NCBI RefSeq assembly: GCF_029227915.1
Contig: NC_079876.1
Span: forward strand, 19,222,001-19,286,000
From: Hydractinia symbiolongicarpus
Lineage: Eukaryota > Cnidaria > Hydrozoa > Anthoathecata > Hydractiniidae
Reading direction: 5' to 3'
Length of the DNA: 64,000 bases
The first letter of the stretch is position 1; each line of letters begins with the position of its first letter. Positions 43,982 through 55,083 of the stretch are shown here, piece by piece. The position numbers and the translations under genes are program-made. Below the pieces are notes generated by a model, which searched no databases, was not told where the DNA came from, and was given only the letters and a program-made list of their open reading frames with translations.

Positions 43982-45838
43982 ATTACGGAGTTTCATACCG
44001 CGCAGGTCTGGGCACTAGCGAAGCGCTTGTTGGGACAAATTTTTTTATCCCCCGCAGAGCGAAAGGCATTTGCTAAGAAAAACATGCAGTAGCCATAGAA
44101 TTATTTACTTTTTCGCTTGTATTTTCAATTTTTAAACTGGTGCGATATATTGATTTTACAATTATTTAAAGGAAGGATACTCAATATTGACATAAGATTG
44201 TATATTATGAAAATACAAGACCTAAACTTGGTTATTAATTTAATTGCTTCAAGTTGTGGGGTAAACTCATCATGAAAAGTTGGCAGTCAAAAGAGAAAGA
44301 AACCTTATTTTGGTAGTTAGTTACATCACAAGTTTTAATATTGTCTTAAAAATATCACAGTGCTGATCAAAGAGGGCTAGTTATGTCATTCAAGATTTAT
44401 ATAGCTACTAGTAGAGCCAAAATAATAACACAAGTAAAGAAAACAATGGGTTTTTTCTAAACTAATAGTTTCACGCTCATTAAACAGATACCTAGCTTTG
44501 TGTTTACTAGAAACTTTATTTAACTAACCAGGGTGGAGCTACCTATTTTTTTTATAAACCAAATTAAAAATTGTCAAAAAGCTGGTTGTATCTGTCTCGT
44601 AGTTTTTGTTAGCTAGGGGTCACACTGGGTCACTCATATATATCGTAGCCTTATTAATAGAGTGATCAGATGTATAGGTGGGTGAGTGCCCAGATGCTAA
44701 AAATAGGATCATAAAAACTTCTTTCTAATATCACTCAACTTCAAAAAACGTCAAACAGTGAACACCAACTTAGCCTTAAAAATTGCTACGCCTCAATTTT
44801 GCATTGGAATAATTTCACTGTAAAGTACAAAGTTTCGACTGGTGCAAAATATAAAATAAAATAATATACTGTGGTTAAAATAAAGAATTTTAATGGAAAA
44901 TAACTTTTTAAACAAATTTAGTGACTTTAAATGATTTCGTCAAATATTTTCGGTTGCCAAATTTCTCTTATGTCAATGTACCAAAATTACTATAGCTATC
45001 ACAAAATTGTAAAATGCACCTTGCCTAAATTTATTCTTGCATTTTACCAAAATTAAGAACACAATACAGTGTAACATGCTATTATACATATCCCTTCCTA
45101 GCTAGTTATGTAATATTTATATACAATAATTTCTAACAAAAAGTCGAAGCCAGTCATTATATCATTGAAGTGTGTATTTTATTTTCAATCGATTTCATCT
45201 GTGTTCTTTTTTATATAGCTAGTTAGCTCTACTTTGCAAATAAATCCTTCATTAAATGCTCTTCCACGTTAATCCATGTCAAACTTGCAGATCCATATGT
45301 AGCTAGCTATAGGTTACTGTAAAAAACTTCCTTTAAGTCTTTCTATAGCTAACTGTAGTTTTTATTTCTTCTTGCCAAAGTGCACTGATAATGATAGAAT
45401 GGTGTTTCTTTTTAACCATTACTTTATTCCTCACAACACAAAATGTTTGGTATATGTAGCTAGCTTGCAACAGGAAGATAACCCCTAAAACCAACATCAA
45501 CAATATGTCTTCTCTTGCCTCTCTATAAAAGTCAGTAATTTAAGTTTTCTTCGAATTCCAACATCTTACCCATGTCAATATACCACAAAGAGGGTTAGCA
45601 ACACCATTTAAACGTGTTATTAAAAAGCAAAACGTCAGTTAAAGTTAAAAATTAGTTGGAGAAACATCAGGTAAGATTTTGCATTTCTGCCTCTTTTCGC
45701 AGCATTAACCAGAATGGTTGTGAAAAACTGACCATGAAAATTATTTGGGCCATCGAGACAAATGAAAACAAGCCAAAAATTTGTCCCTACAAAGCGCTTC
45801 GCTAGCGCCCAGACCTGCGCGGTATTAAACTCCGTAAT
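43982..45838. mobile_element. Element or repeat pair with about 60-bp terminal inverted repeats
   Basis: ATTACGGAGTTTCATACCGC (starting 43982) continues to about 44046 and is mirrored, with few changes, by 45775-45838. The 1.7-kb interior is noncoding and contains AGCTAGC-rich sequence. I could not define a target duplication, so it could be a long-TIR MITE or two inverted copies of one repeat. Confidence 0.6.
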
Positions 45839-46859
45839 AACAACCAAGTTAAGAGAAGATAAAGTTTCATAAAAATTCAAACCATATTAAGTGTCGAATG
45901 ACTTAAAGTAGTCCAGAAAAAGTAGCTAACCATTGCAGAACGTAAACACGTAAGCTATACGAATCATAATCTGAACGTGGGGTGTATTTCAACCAATGTT
46001 TAGTTTCCACTAAACATTGGTTCAAGAAGGTAAAATTTGTGTATATGAAATTTGCAATGTTAGTTGTCTATAATCATCATCATCATCATCATTGTTTTTC
46101 CATTTCCAATTAAATTTTTATTTTAAGTATTAAATATTTTAAAGAACGCACTGTAGGCTCAAAATGTCTGCAGGTGGCAATAACGAGGCCCCAGGAATTG
46201 CGAGGAGATAATATACTGTAGGAAATTCTATGAGAACTGGAAAACTATCAAAGATTGTAGAAAGCAGGGTTAGGTCAGGTCAATCAAATGTTGTCCCAGA
46301 TGTGTGTATACCACAAAATTTTAATAAATAGGTCTCACGTTTTTCAGAGAAATCACTTCTACAACTTTGAAACTCACTAAACCAGAAGTTATGAAGCTAG
46401 ATCAACTATATAATTTTCAAATTGTTTTTGTAGTTCCATCTAAATTACGAGTTCTTGTTGTAATTATATATTTGTTCTTAGAATTATAGATAAACATATA
46501 TATAAAGTTCCTTTACCGCAATAATACTTCCTAAAACGTGTAGAAAACTCTTGTTTACCACAAATCGCTTTTTGAGAGCGACCTTGTGTTCGTAGCCAAT
46601 AAATTAATTAAACCTTACATCATAGAGCAGGGCGTAAACCAATCATATTTATTAAAGATTTTTTTTTTAAACCAGCTTTGAATTTCCTAATTATTACTTT
46701 GTTAGAAATTTAATCTGGATTATGTTGACCAGTATTTCATGGTAACAAAATAGTAAAAACAAGTTAACAAATCTAAAACATTTTCTTTGCATGAGAACGG
46801 AATTATTGCTGACGTAGCCAAAATTTGTTTATCATTATTACTATTGAAATAGTTTGCCC
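45839..46859. other. Intergenic DNA with a perfect stem-loop and a short (CAT)n run
   Basis: AACCAATGTTTAGT (45991-46004) pairs perfectly with 46009-46022 around a TTCC loop. A (CAT)n run lies at about 46076-46093. No gene recognised. Confidence 0.6.
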
Positions 46860-47130
46860 AGGATAGCCTTTTCAGTTTCTGTTGGTACTGCTTACAACGA
46901 GGGTCCAGCGAAGAGGCCCTAGTGAATCTCAAGTCATGCAAGAAGAACAATCGCTCAACTAGACAACTGCTTAAGATATCAATCCTATTCTCATGCTGAG
47001 CGCTAAGCAGAAAGGATAGATTCACACTTTTATACTATCTGGCATGACTCAGCCGGAGTTTGAACCTAAGACCTTCCACACTGGAAATGAACGCTCCACC
47101 ATAAGGCTACCAGTCGGTTTAGGATTTAGG
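46860..47130 (-). repeat. tRNA-derived SINE
   Basis: Reading the minus strand from about 47125, an A-box-like TGGTAGCCTTATGGTGGAGC is followed by a B-box GGTTCAAACTCC at tRNA spacing. A non-tRNA body then runs to about 46860 (includes TGCTTAGCGCTCAGCATG). The head plus body layout is that of a SINE. The reverse frame at 46720-47025 lies in this body and is not a gene. Confidence 0.65.
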
Positions 47131-47407
47131 GTAATATTTCTGTAAGCAATACTTTTTTTGGATTAAGTATTACTAGTATTTTACGAATAAGGCGAAAACT
47201 CTTTCCAGAGGGAATTTTGAAGACCATGGCAAAATACACAATTGAATAGGTCATTTTTTGTTTGACATGTATTTTTGTACTCTATGAATGACAGTACCAA
47301 CTCTTCACTTTAAGATTCAAAGATTACCAATTCCCCACAATATCGTTGATATCATGCACTGATGATTACCTGGTAGTTGTAGGCGCAAGAAAATTATGTT
47401 TTCATTA

Positions 47408-47490
47408 ATAGTTCTGTCCAGGATTGGAATCTTGGTCACTTATGCAAATAAGAGCTTGCAAGAGAGTAATAGCCATTAGACCAACAGGGC
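47408..47490 (-). repeat. Second tRNA-like SINE head
   Basis: On the minus strand, GTTGGTCTAATGGCTA (A-box-like) is followed by GATTCCAATCCTGG (B-box-like). The spacing is a little long for a tRNA, and no gene-like acceptor stem is evident. Confidence 0.5.
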
Positions 47491-47534
47491 ATACATAATT
47501 TAACAGTTTCACATTATATTCATAAGTTTACAGT

Positions 47535-47561
47535 AAAGTCGAGTTAACTAAACTCGACTTT
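47535..47561. repeat. Perfect 11-bp stem-loop
   Basis: AAAGTCGAGTT pairs with AACTCGACTTT around AACTA. It is followed by only a short T run, and function is unknown. Confidence 0.6.
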
Positions 47562-48794
47562 TTGCACTCTTTTTCAATGGAGTTGTGAGCTCTAGCTAGG
47601 GAACCTCTGCCATGTATTTCGTTGTTGAATATCAAGTCTATTGTTTTTAAAAAATGCTGTTATATTAACAGTGCGTTAACGGCATACAAAAATAATCTTG
47701 AAGGTCCTTAACACAGTAACAACAATGAAAGTTTTGGAAATTGGAAGATATGTGTGCTCATACTGATTTCACTAAGGGACTGCCGACAAGTAACTTTCGT
47801 CATGCTACATAGAATGTTGTTTCATTGTGGGAAACTCGAGTTTCTACGCTGCATAAAGATCAGATAATAGTGGCAGAATATACTTGGATAGATATCATGT
47901 CGATAATCATTAAATTATATGAAACAAAAGTTTCAGCGCACCCTGATAAGAATAGGAGAATATGTCAAGTCAAGTCTCCAGAGATTTTTTAAATACATAT
48001 CCGAAAACGAAAAAGAAGCCCGGGGAACGAGATTGAAATGTGCCGGAAAAAAAAGGATCTAAATTTTAATGAAGAAAATAATTAGCTGTCTCTAGTTGCA
48101 TGCACTTGCATGCTGGTAAATTGTGTATTAGGAGCGGATAAATAAAATTTAAGACTGTAAGTCAGACCAATTTGCTCGTGAGAAAAAATTAAACATGGTG
48201 TTAAAATTATAGTGCGTTTTTATCAAAGAAGGAAGCAATAAAATGCAAAAATAGAACTAATCTCTGTCATTCATTCTGTAGAAGTTTCATTGACCATTCT
48301 CTACAAAGTAGACATGTTTTGTTCAAAAAAATGCATGTATTCAATTCTCCATTGCGCGTGATTTTTAAAACTTTCAAAACTATTTTATTAAATTTAAAAC
48401 TATTTGAAAACTATTTGGAATCAAAACACAAAATGAAAGCAATACCAAATATGAATTGTGCTTTTGTGAGAGCGCATGTAAAAAAATGAAATAAAAATAT
48501 TAAGGAAGTAAATACATCACTGTCTACGTTAGGTAAACCCTGCACAATTTTAAATCCACAATAATATGAATTCACGGCTCTGATTGGTTTTATTCTCGGT
48601 ATATGCCAATTAGGCGATTGATTGAACTTAACTTGGAAAAGTTGAAAAAAACCTCTCATTTTATATTATAAATATTTCAACCACACTTACACATTGCATG
48701 CTGGAAATTAAATTCAAAAACGCAAATGGATTCTAGTTTCCCGTTTATTAATGTCCTTTAAACCTCTTACCCAGTGCTTCGCATTTTTGACAAA
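47562..48794. other. Intergenic DNA without recognised features
   Basis: No family-like frame, splice-bounded exon or repeat end was recognised. The reverse frame at 48411-48659 is unsupported. Confidence 0.5.
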
Positions 48795-48850
48795 CTAGTC
48801 GTTAGCCCGTGGAAAACCCACACGTTCGCCCGTCCTTTTTATACCGCATT
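48795..48850 (-). mobile_element. Helitron-like 3' end
   Basis: On the minus strand, GGGCGAACGTGTGGGTTTTC leads to an imperfect hairpin, then CTAACGACTAG ending at 48795, with T following. This matches the 3' ends near 22097 and 23108. The 5' end of this copy was not found. Confidence 0.55.
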
Positions 48851-50399
48851 ATACGGGCATTATAATATAGATGTGCCAGGTGTTTTACGCACGTGTTAAG
48901 CTTGGTTTTCATGAGCATTAATCAGAGAAGAAATAAAATCATTCGATTTTCTGCAGTTCTAATTACATTTCGTGTGTGTGTGTTGCTGAATACTAACAAA
49001 TGAACCACATTATTTCCTTGGTTAATTCAGTGGTTTTAACTACAACATGGCAATAATTTGCAAATAAATTTCGGAGTTATAGTAGAAAAGCGTTGTCAAT
49101 TAAAAAAAAGGCTTTTCAGTTTATTTTGCAAATTTTTCTTTAGCTGTGAACGCATGTACTATGCCAAATTAAGAGTGATTTAGAGTAAAAAAAAAAAATT
49201 ATTGCATGCCCACTAACATGAAAACAAACAACAGGGCGCAGCTATTGTTACAGTTCAACGGAATCACACGAGGCATTAAGGAACGACGTAAATTAATATG
49301 CGTTCCTAGCAAGGTATATTTAAGAACATTTTGGTGTTTAAACATTGTTACGATACATTTATGAACTTTTAATTAAAAGTTTCATTTCAAGAATATGTAA
49401 AAAATGTTATGTTTGGAAGAAAACTTGTCCTAACTACCGAGCTAACGAGCGCATTTAGCTACTTTGGTGGAAAATGCAACCAATTAATGCAACCATTTTT
49501 AAGAATACTTCCGCAATATGCATAATCATGTTTAATTACAAATTTATGCGGAATTTTTTTTTCTTTAATATTTGCATTATTTAACAAAAAACTCAAACTA
49601 AAGATTTAAACCTTACATCCGTCACAGGTAAAAACACATCATGTATTTTTAAAAGCTTCGAAAAAAATGAAGACATCATTTTCATTAAAACGAATGTTGT
49701 TTTTCAAGTTTTATATTTCAAGTGCAAAATACTAGCTCTTGTTAATATTATCACTTTTACTTTGATTTGCAATAAAATTTAATGCGTCACTGCATTGTAT
49801 CTGTATACAAAGCCGTTAGTTGCACAAAATAACGTCCGCTAAAACATTTTTCATACTTTAGTTAGCTAGTAAAAAATGTGATTTTGCCTGGTTTTATTCA
49901 GACTGAATTTATGTTTCATATCTCTTTCTTGTACGTTTGAACGTAATGCAGCATAGACTACAGAAAACTTTAATCGTGTTCGCCCTACAGGAAATCCATC
50001 TGGTTTTGACGGAACTTTTGTACTGATCGTGTATTTCAGCCTTTTAAAATAGCGTCCTTTGAAATCAATTAAACATTGTTGATTTAAGAAATGCTTTCTC
50101 ACCTCACTTCCTCACTTCACTTCACATCACTATACTTCATATATAGCTAAAAGCTTCTAAAACTCATAACGCACCAACAACAGCTTCTTTTGTCCATCTT
50201 AACTAAAGCTGAACTCCAATTAAAACGGCTAAAAGATATAGTCAGGAAGCTTTCGTAAAAAAACTTTGGTGGCATGAGGACAATGTAAAACCTACAGACT
50301 AGGTAGTACCCCGCTGATGACAAAATACCGTGTTTCCATACACAAAAACCGACTTGTTTTCGGCTGGAAAACGTTGTACGTATTAACTGTAGAACTTCA
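48851..50399. other. Intergenic DNA without recognised features
   Basis: Several short frames (for example 49866-50102 reverse) lack family motifs. Confidence 0.45.
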
Positions 50400-51074
50400 T
50401 CTGAGGCAGGTGGTCAGAGCAGCCATTAATCGAAAGTTGCCCAACATTAATCTTCCACCCATGACCATCTGGTGATGGCACCATAAAATGTCCATCCGAT
50501 GTTGTTTTAACCATATAAGTAACGTACGAAAGACGTTCACGATGTTACAACGAAAAGTATGGCGCTGAAGATAAGTTTAGCGGTAAGAAGTGTTAACTTA
50601 GATGAAGTAAAATTCAAGAATCTCACTGCATTACGTTTGTCGTCGTGATGCCATACAGTTTGCATACAAACTTTCCCACTGATATACAAATTGTTAAGTT
50701 ACGTTGAATTTGCAAATGTTTCAGAAGGGTATGTTGAGTGCATTGGCCTTCCCTAAACCATAGAACGCACTAGTACAGTCGTAGGGCGGGAAGAGACAAA
50801 CAACCATTTTCTCTTAGTTATGGTACGATGTCAGACACATTATTAATGCATGTGCGTTCATCTACGCCAATTTTGCGTTGTTGTGTTTTTGTGGGAAATG
50901 TAATAAGTAGACAGTTATGTCTCTATCTAGCGTGTGGATTATGACGAATTTTGCATTATGATGTGTTGCAGTGTGTTGAGCACAAGGTAAGACTTTGGTA
51001 TCCTCTTCTTCTTGGTAATGCTTGACAACAATTCGGCTTAACAAAAAAACGACAAGCTCAGTTGCTTTTACCAT
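50400..51074 (-). pseudogene. Decayed member of a dispersed uncharacterised invertebrate gene family (E-E-D-T/D-x-D motif type)
   Basis: The frame 50862-51074 contains E-E-E-D-T-K-V, then I-H-T-L-D-R-D-I-T-V. This resembles the E-A-D-T...D-T-D-V pattern of a protein family often found in many copies in invertebrate genomes. After a stop, further reverse-strand pieces continue the pattern (D-C-T-S-A-F-Y-G near 50770; P-P-A-S-D-E-V-L-Q-L near 50410). Frames are broken, so it is a relic. The family's function is not known to me. Confidence 0.5.
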
Positions 51075-54000
51075 GCTTAGCTAGATCAGAACATTTTCAT
51101 AAGGAAACCTCTTTCTTTTTTTACTTATTTAATTAAAATCTGTTATTCTTTAAAAGATTCTTATCGCTCTTAAATTCTGTTAAACTCAGGAAATATTTAC
51201 TTTAATCTAAAAGTACTGAATATCAACTTTCAAGTCAATAATTCTCTTGTCTCAAGCTTTTGCATTTTCGACATTTAAATGAGCGTGTGGAAAGCTCATT
51301 CATGACGATATAATATCGCAATTGAGTGAGAAATTATTTAAAAGTAAAAGGAATAACAAACCATTCATTTTGTAGTGCTACATTAGGCGTGCGATGCCAG
51401 ATAACGCATAGTTGCTTCATCTTAACCCAGTAGTATAATAAAAATCATAAGTAATACAGTAGATAATAAGCAAACATTCGAAAATGATTTGACGCGAAGC
51501 TTCATGGTCTTATGTTTAATTTCCAGTTTTAATGGACCTGAGAAACAGAAAAAGGCGCGTTTAAGTGAATACCATGAACTCAGAATACCATGACATCAAA
51601 GTGGCACCAGAAATGTTTATATCATTGAGCATAACGCAGTGTTCATTCCACTTTTGAAACATTATAATGTCATCTAGTAAAACTGAGAAGGTTTCGTTGT
51701 TCAACTGGAAACGAATAATGAACTTTTTATACGATGTATTTGCAAGAAAAGAAGAGTGAAAGTATACTTGGCAAAGCTATCAGTATCGCAACATAATTTT
51801 AGTTTTTAATTCAGGTTAAATAAAAATCACCTAACAATTTTAACAGTGTGTTTTGTAATTTCAAAAAAGTTATAAATAAAAAGTTTTCTTTTTCATTGAA
51901 ATATTTGTTGAACTTCTGAATTTCCACTAATGGTTCATGAGATATACTCAGGATACGGGCTGAAGTATATTTTCTTCTTGAAATGACTTTTTTCATGGCT
52001 CATTCCGCTAAGGTATGAAACAGATAAAAATTAAAAGAGCTTTAGTGGTTGGTTTAAAAATTTCCTGACCTTGGTATTAGTTTATCAAAGAAATGCGATA
52101 TTCAATCTAATTCGGTTAGGGGTTTTTCGAACGTTTTATGACCGCGAAGAGAAGGGTGGATACCAGCCCCGCTATAAGCAACAAAATGGCAGCAGAGAAT
52201 TTGACGTCATCGGAAACTTAATCTTTTCCAAAGAATCAGTTTTAAATTATTGGCAGCCGAAAGTTAATTAACATATCTTCCGGTTTTACACAATTCTAAT
52301 GAAAAAACAACAACCACTCCTCAAAAATTCAATTTTTCTGTATTTTTAAAAAAGAACTGAAAAAATCGGAAAAATTTTTCAAAAAAAGCTTAATCCTATC
52401 GAACGTTAGCGTCAACAATCCAGTAGTCACCAGGCGGGGTAACACCTAAACCTTTTCATTCACGGCAAGAAATGTAAGTGCTGTGTGAAACACAGCAATT
52501 TGAAAAAAAATCTCTTTATATCGATGTGTGCAGGCATCCTTATCATAATGGTCTTTCGCGTAAATAGCTTTAACAAAAATGAGGCCTCTGCCAAATATAG
52601 CTTCTCAGCTTCAAGAACAACGTCCATTTCTACCACGCTAAAATTGTGTAAATTTGATTCCATTTTAAAGGAGTGTTACTCCGGTTATAATATGTTTGAA
52701 AAGCCAGAACCGGTAATGTTACTAGATCTGAAAATAATATCAAAACATTCCCAATCTAAGTTTATTACCTCTTGTCACTTATAATACATTCAAAACTACA
52801 AATATTAATTACAAAAAAACAAAAAATTCGTACATAATCAGACTTCTCTTTCGCTCGTGTGATCACTTAGCAAACAGTAACTTGACAAAGACATGCTGCG
52901 AAACCCAAAACGATAATAAAATTTTTTTACAAAAGTATAATACTTATTAACTGCCTAATACGAAAACCCAATTCTTGTGTGATGAATCCGAATATAGAAT
53001 TGTTGGCTTGTTTAACCAGGGTTTTTTTGATACAAACCGGTTGGCGAAGCTATTGAAACACTGTGAAACTAAGAAGGAAACAAATAAAATTAAAAAACTC
53101 TATTAGTGACTTTGAAAAAAGTGATAAAAGATCGCGCAAAGTTACGTATTAAAAAAAACAAAAACAAAAACGAGAAAAATACATTTCTGACAACTAGTAA
53201 ATAAAATTTATGTGTTATGCGAAAATCTCAAACCGTTAAAATTCTGAACTTGTACAACTTTTCCAAGCGATTTTTGTTTAAATTTTGTTAAAGGGGCTAA
53301 GGAACGACTGTTGGTTTTCGACTAGTGACTTACACTAAAGTCAAGCTGATGGCGGCGAAAAACAAAATGGCTATTTTTACGGCATGTAGGTAATTTAGAA
53401 ACTCGAACATATAGATATATCTAGACTTTTTATCTTCTCCAGCTTTGGTCATGTTTTCATCGAGAATGAGTCTCGCTGAAATATTTCTTTGTAATATACT
53501 TTTTGAAAAAAAATACTGAACCAGCGAGCAAAGTGCGCTGATCTGTTCATTGCGCAAAGCGCGTTTGCCGAATTTTTAATATGTGCGCGGGATATACGGA
53601 ATTGTGAGCATTTTAACCGGTTCGTATCCCCTTTAAGAAAAAATACAAACCTTCATTTTAAATGTTAAAACAAAAAAATCACTAGTGCTCGCGGTACCTT
53701 TATGTTGTGGTTGACGAGTTAAAACTATTAACTAGAGAAATAGACTCTGAAAAAAAAATGGTGTGTTTTTTCGGCCTTCTGTACTACTAGCTATTTTCTG
53801 ATTATGTCACAGTCATGTAAGCCCTTGAATGACAATTATGTTCCCTTTACAAACTACACAGAAAATATTTTCCTATGGTTAAAAGAGAATAAGAATAGAG
53901 AATTGTGACTTCCTGCCAAACAAGAAAGAATTTTATCCGTAAAAAGTTTAGGAGACACTGAATCATTTCATGGATCCTATGGACTAATTTTATAAAATCA

Positions 54001-54189
54001 GCTATCTTCCACTTGATACACGGTATTTACCTTTAAATAAATCACTACTGTTTGCGGTTTACAAAATACAACTATTAATATAGAAAAATCCTTAAAAAAA
54101 AATTGAATTGAAAATTTTTTTTCACGCTGAAGAAAGTTGTGTTAAGTCGGTTGTGTGTTGTTACTCACATACGTGTTATCTTCTTGTTG
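51075..54189. other. Intergenic DNA downstream of the TRAF-type gene
   Basis: No convincing exon on either strand. The frames at 52071-52271, 52485-52784 and 53330-53557 have no motifs or splice support. The right end presumably includes the 3' UTR of the reverse-strand gene. Confidence 0.45.
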
Positions 54190-55083
54190 TTAAATGGTTC
54201 TGTTACTGAACCTTACAATAATGTAATACTTTCTATAATATGATGAAAAATAATATTTTGCTGTTTCAAAGGATAATTGAGTACCATCAATCTCAATTTT
54301 ATGTCCTTCTTCGGAATTTGCATCTGTATAAATCACACAACAAAACTTTTCTCTTGTTTTCAAAGTGAGACAAAAGTTGTAGTATGTCACTGAACAATCA
54401 AGAAATTCATCTCCAAACACACTGCAACCTTGCTGCGAAGTTATGCTAAAAAGTCTGGCCAAAGCGTAATTAGTGTTATAAAGTTTATAAAATCGGTTTC
54501 CTTCAATTTGATACATGGTATTTGGCTTTAACCGCTCAACAAAATTGTGTAAGCGGTTTTTCAATGATAAGGACGTTTTAATGAAATCCTTGCCTTTGAT
54601 TGCCAGTTGTTTTGGTAACTCCTTTTCAATATTGTTTTCAATTTTTTCCCAAACATTATTAGGAAGGTGAACTTCTTTCTTCAGATCTGTGATAGATCCT
54701 TTTAACATCTTAATGTATTCCTTTAGAATTGCTTCGTACACAGCTTTACAAGTATGATCTTTCCCCTCGCATACTTCTTCCAATTTCGTTATTAACCATG
54801 GCACTCCCTTTACAAAATATCCGAAGTGTATTTGATATTTGATTATAGAAGGTTCGAAAAGCTTCTTGAAGTTAACTGAATTGCTATTTTCCTTTTGTTT
54901 TACCAATTCAGAAACTTTTTCCTGGTAAAAGTCTATTTCAGAATTTTCCCTGATAACAGCTTGACTGTGTAATTTATCTATTTCCTCTTTCATTTCTTGC
55001 ATATCTACATGATATTTTTTCACAGTTAAAGATAAATGACGAGAAGCATCTTGATTATGCACCGACATATTCTCTCTAGGACA
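54190..55083 (-). CDS. TRAF-type gene, terminal exon: end of zinc finger, coiled coil, unrecognised C-terminal domain
   Basis: The acceptor TTTTGGTTTAG precedes 55083, putting C-P-R-E-N-M-S-V-H in frame with the upstream exon. The zinc finger ends in R-H-L-S-L-T, after which about 80 residues are heptad-like (E-E-I-D-K-L-H), followed by a helical stretch. The last ~110 residues mix aromatic and Cys residues (C-C-V-I-Y-T-D) and look beta-rich. Stop at 54190-54192. The length and open frame argue for a functional gene. The C-terminal domain family is unknown to me. Confidence 0.8.
   Translation of the reverse strand, partial: CPRENMSVHNQDASRHLSLTVKKYHVDMQEMKEEIDKLHSQAVIRENSEIDFYQEKVSELVKQKENSNSVNFKKLFEPSIIKYQIHFGYFVKGVPWLITKLEEVCEGKDHTCKAVYEAILKEYIKMLKGSITDLKKEVHLPNNVWEKIENNIEKELPKQLAIKGKDFIKTSLSLKNRLHNFVERLKPNTMYQIEGNRFYKLYNTNYALARLFSITSQQGCSVFGDEFLDCSVTYYNFCLTLKTREKFCCVIYTDANSEEGHKIEIDGTQLSFETAKYYFSSYYRKYYIIVRFSNRTI

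Noticed and set aside
46720-47025. Reverse-strand 101-codon frame
   Set aside because: It lies in the body of a tRNA-derived SINE.
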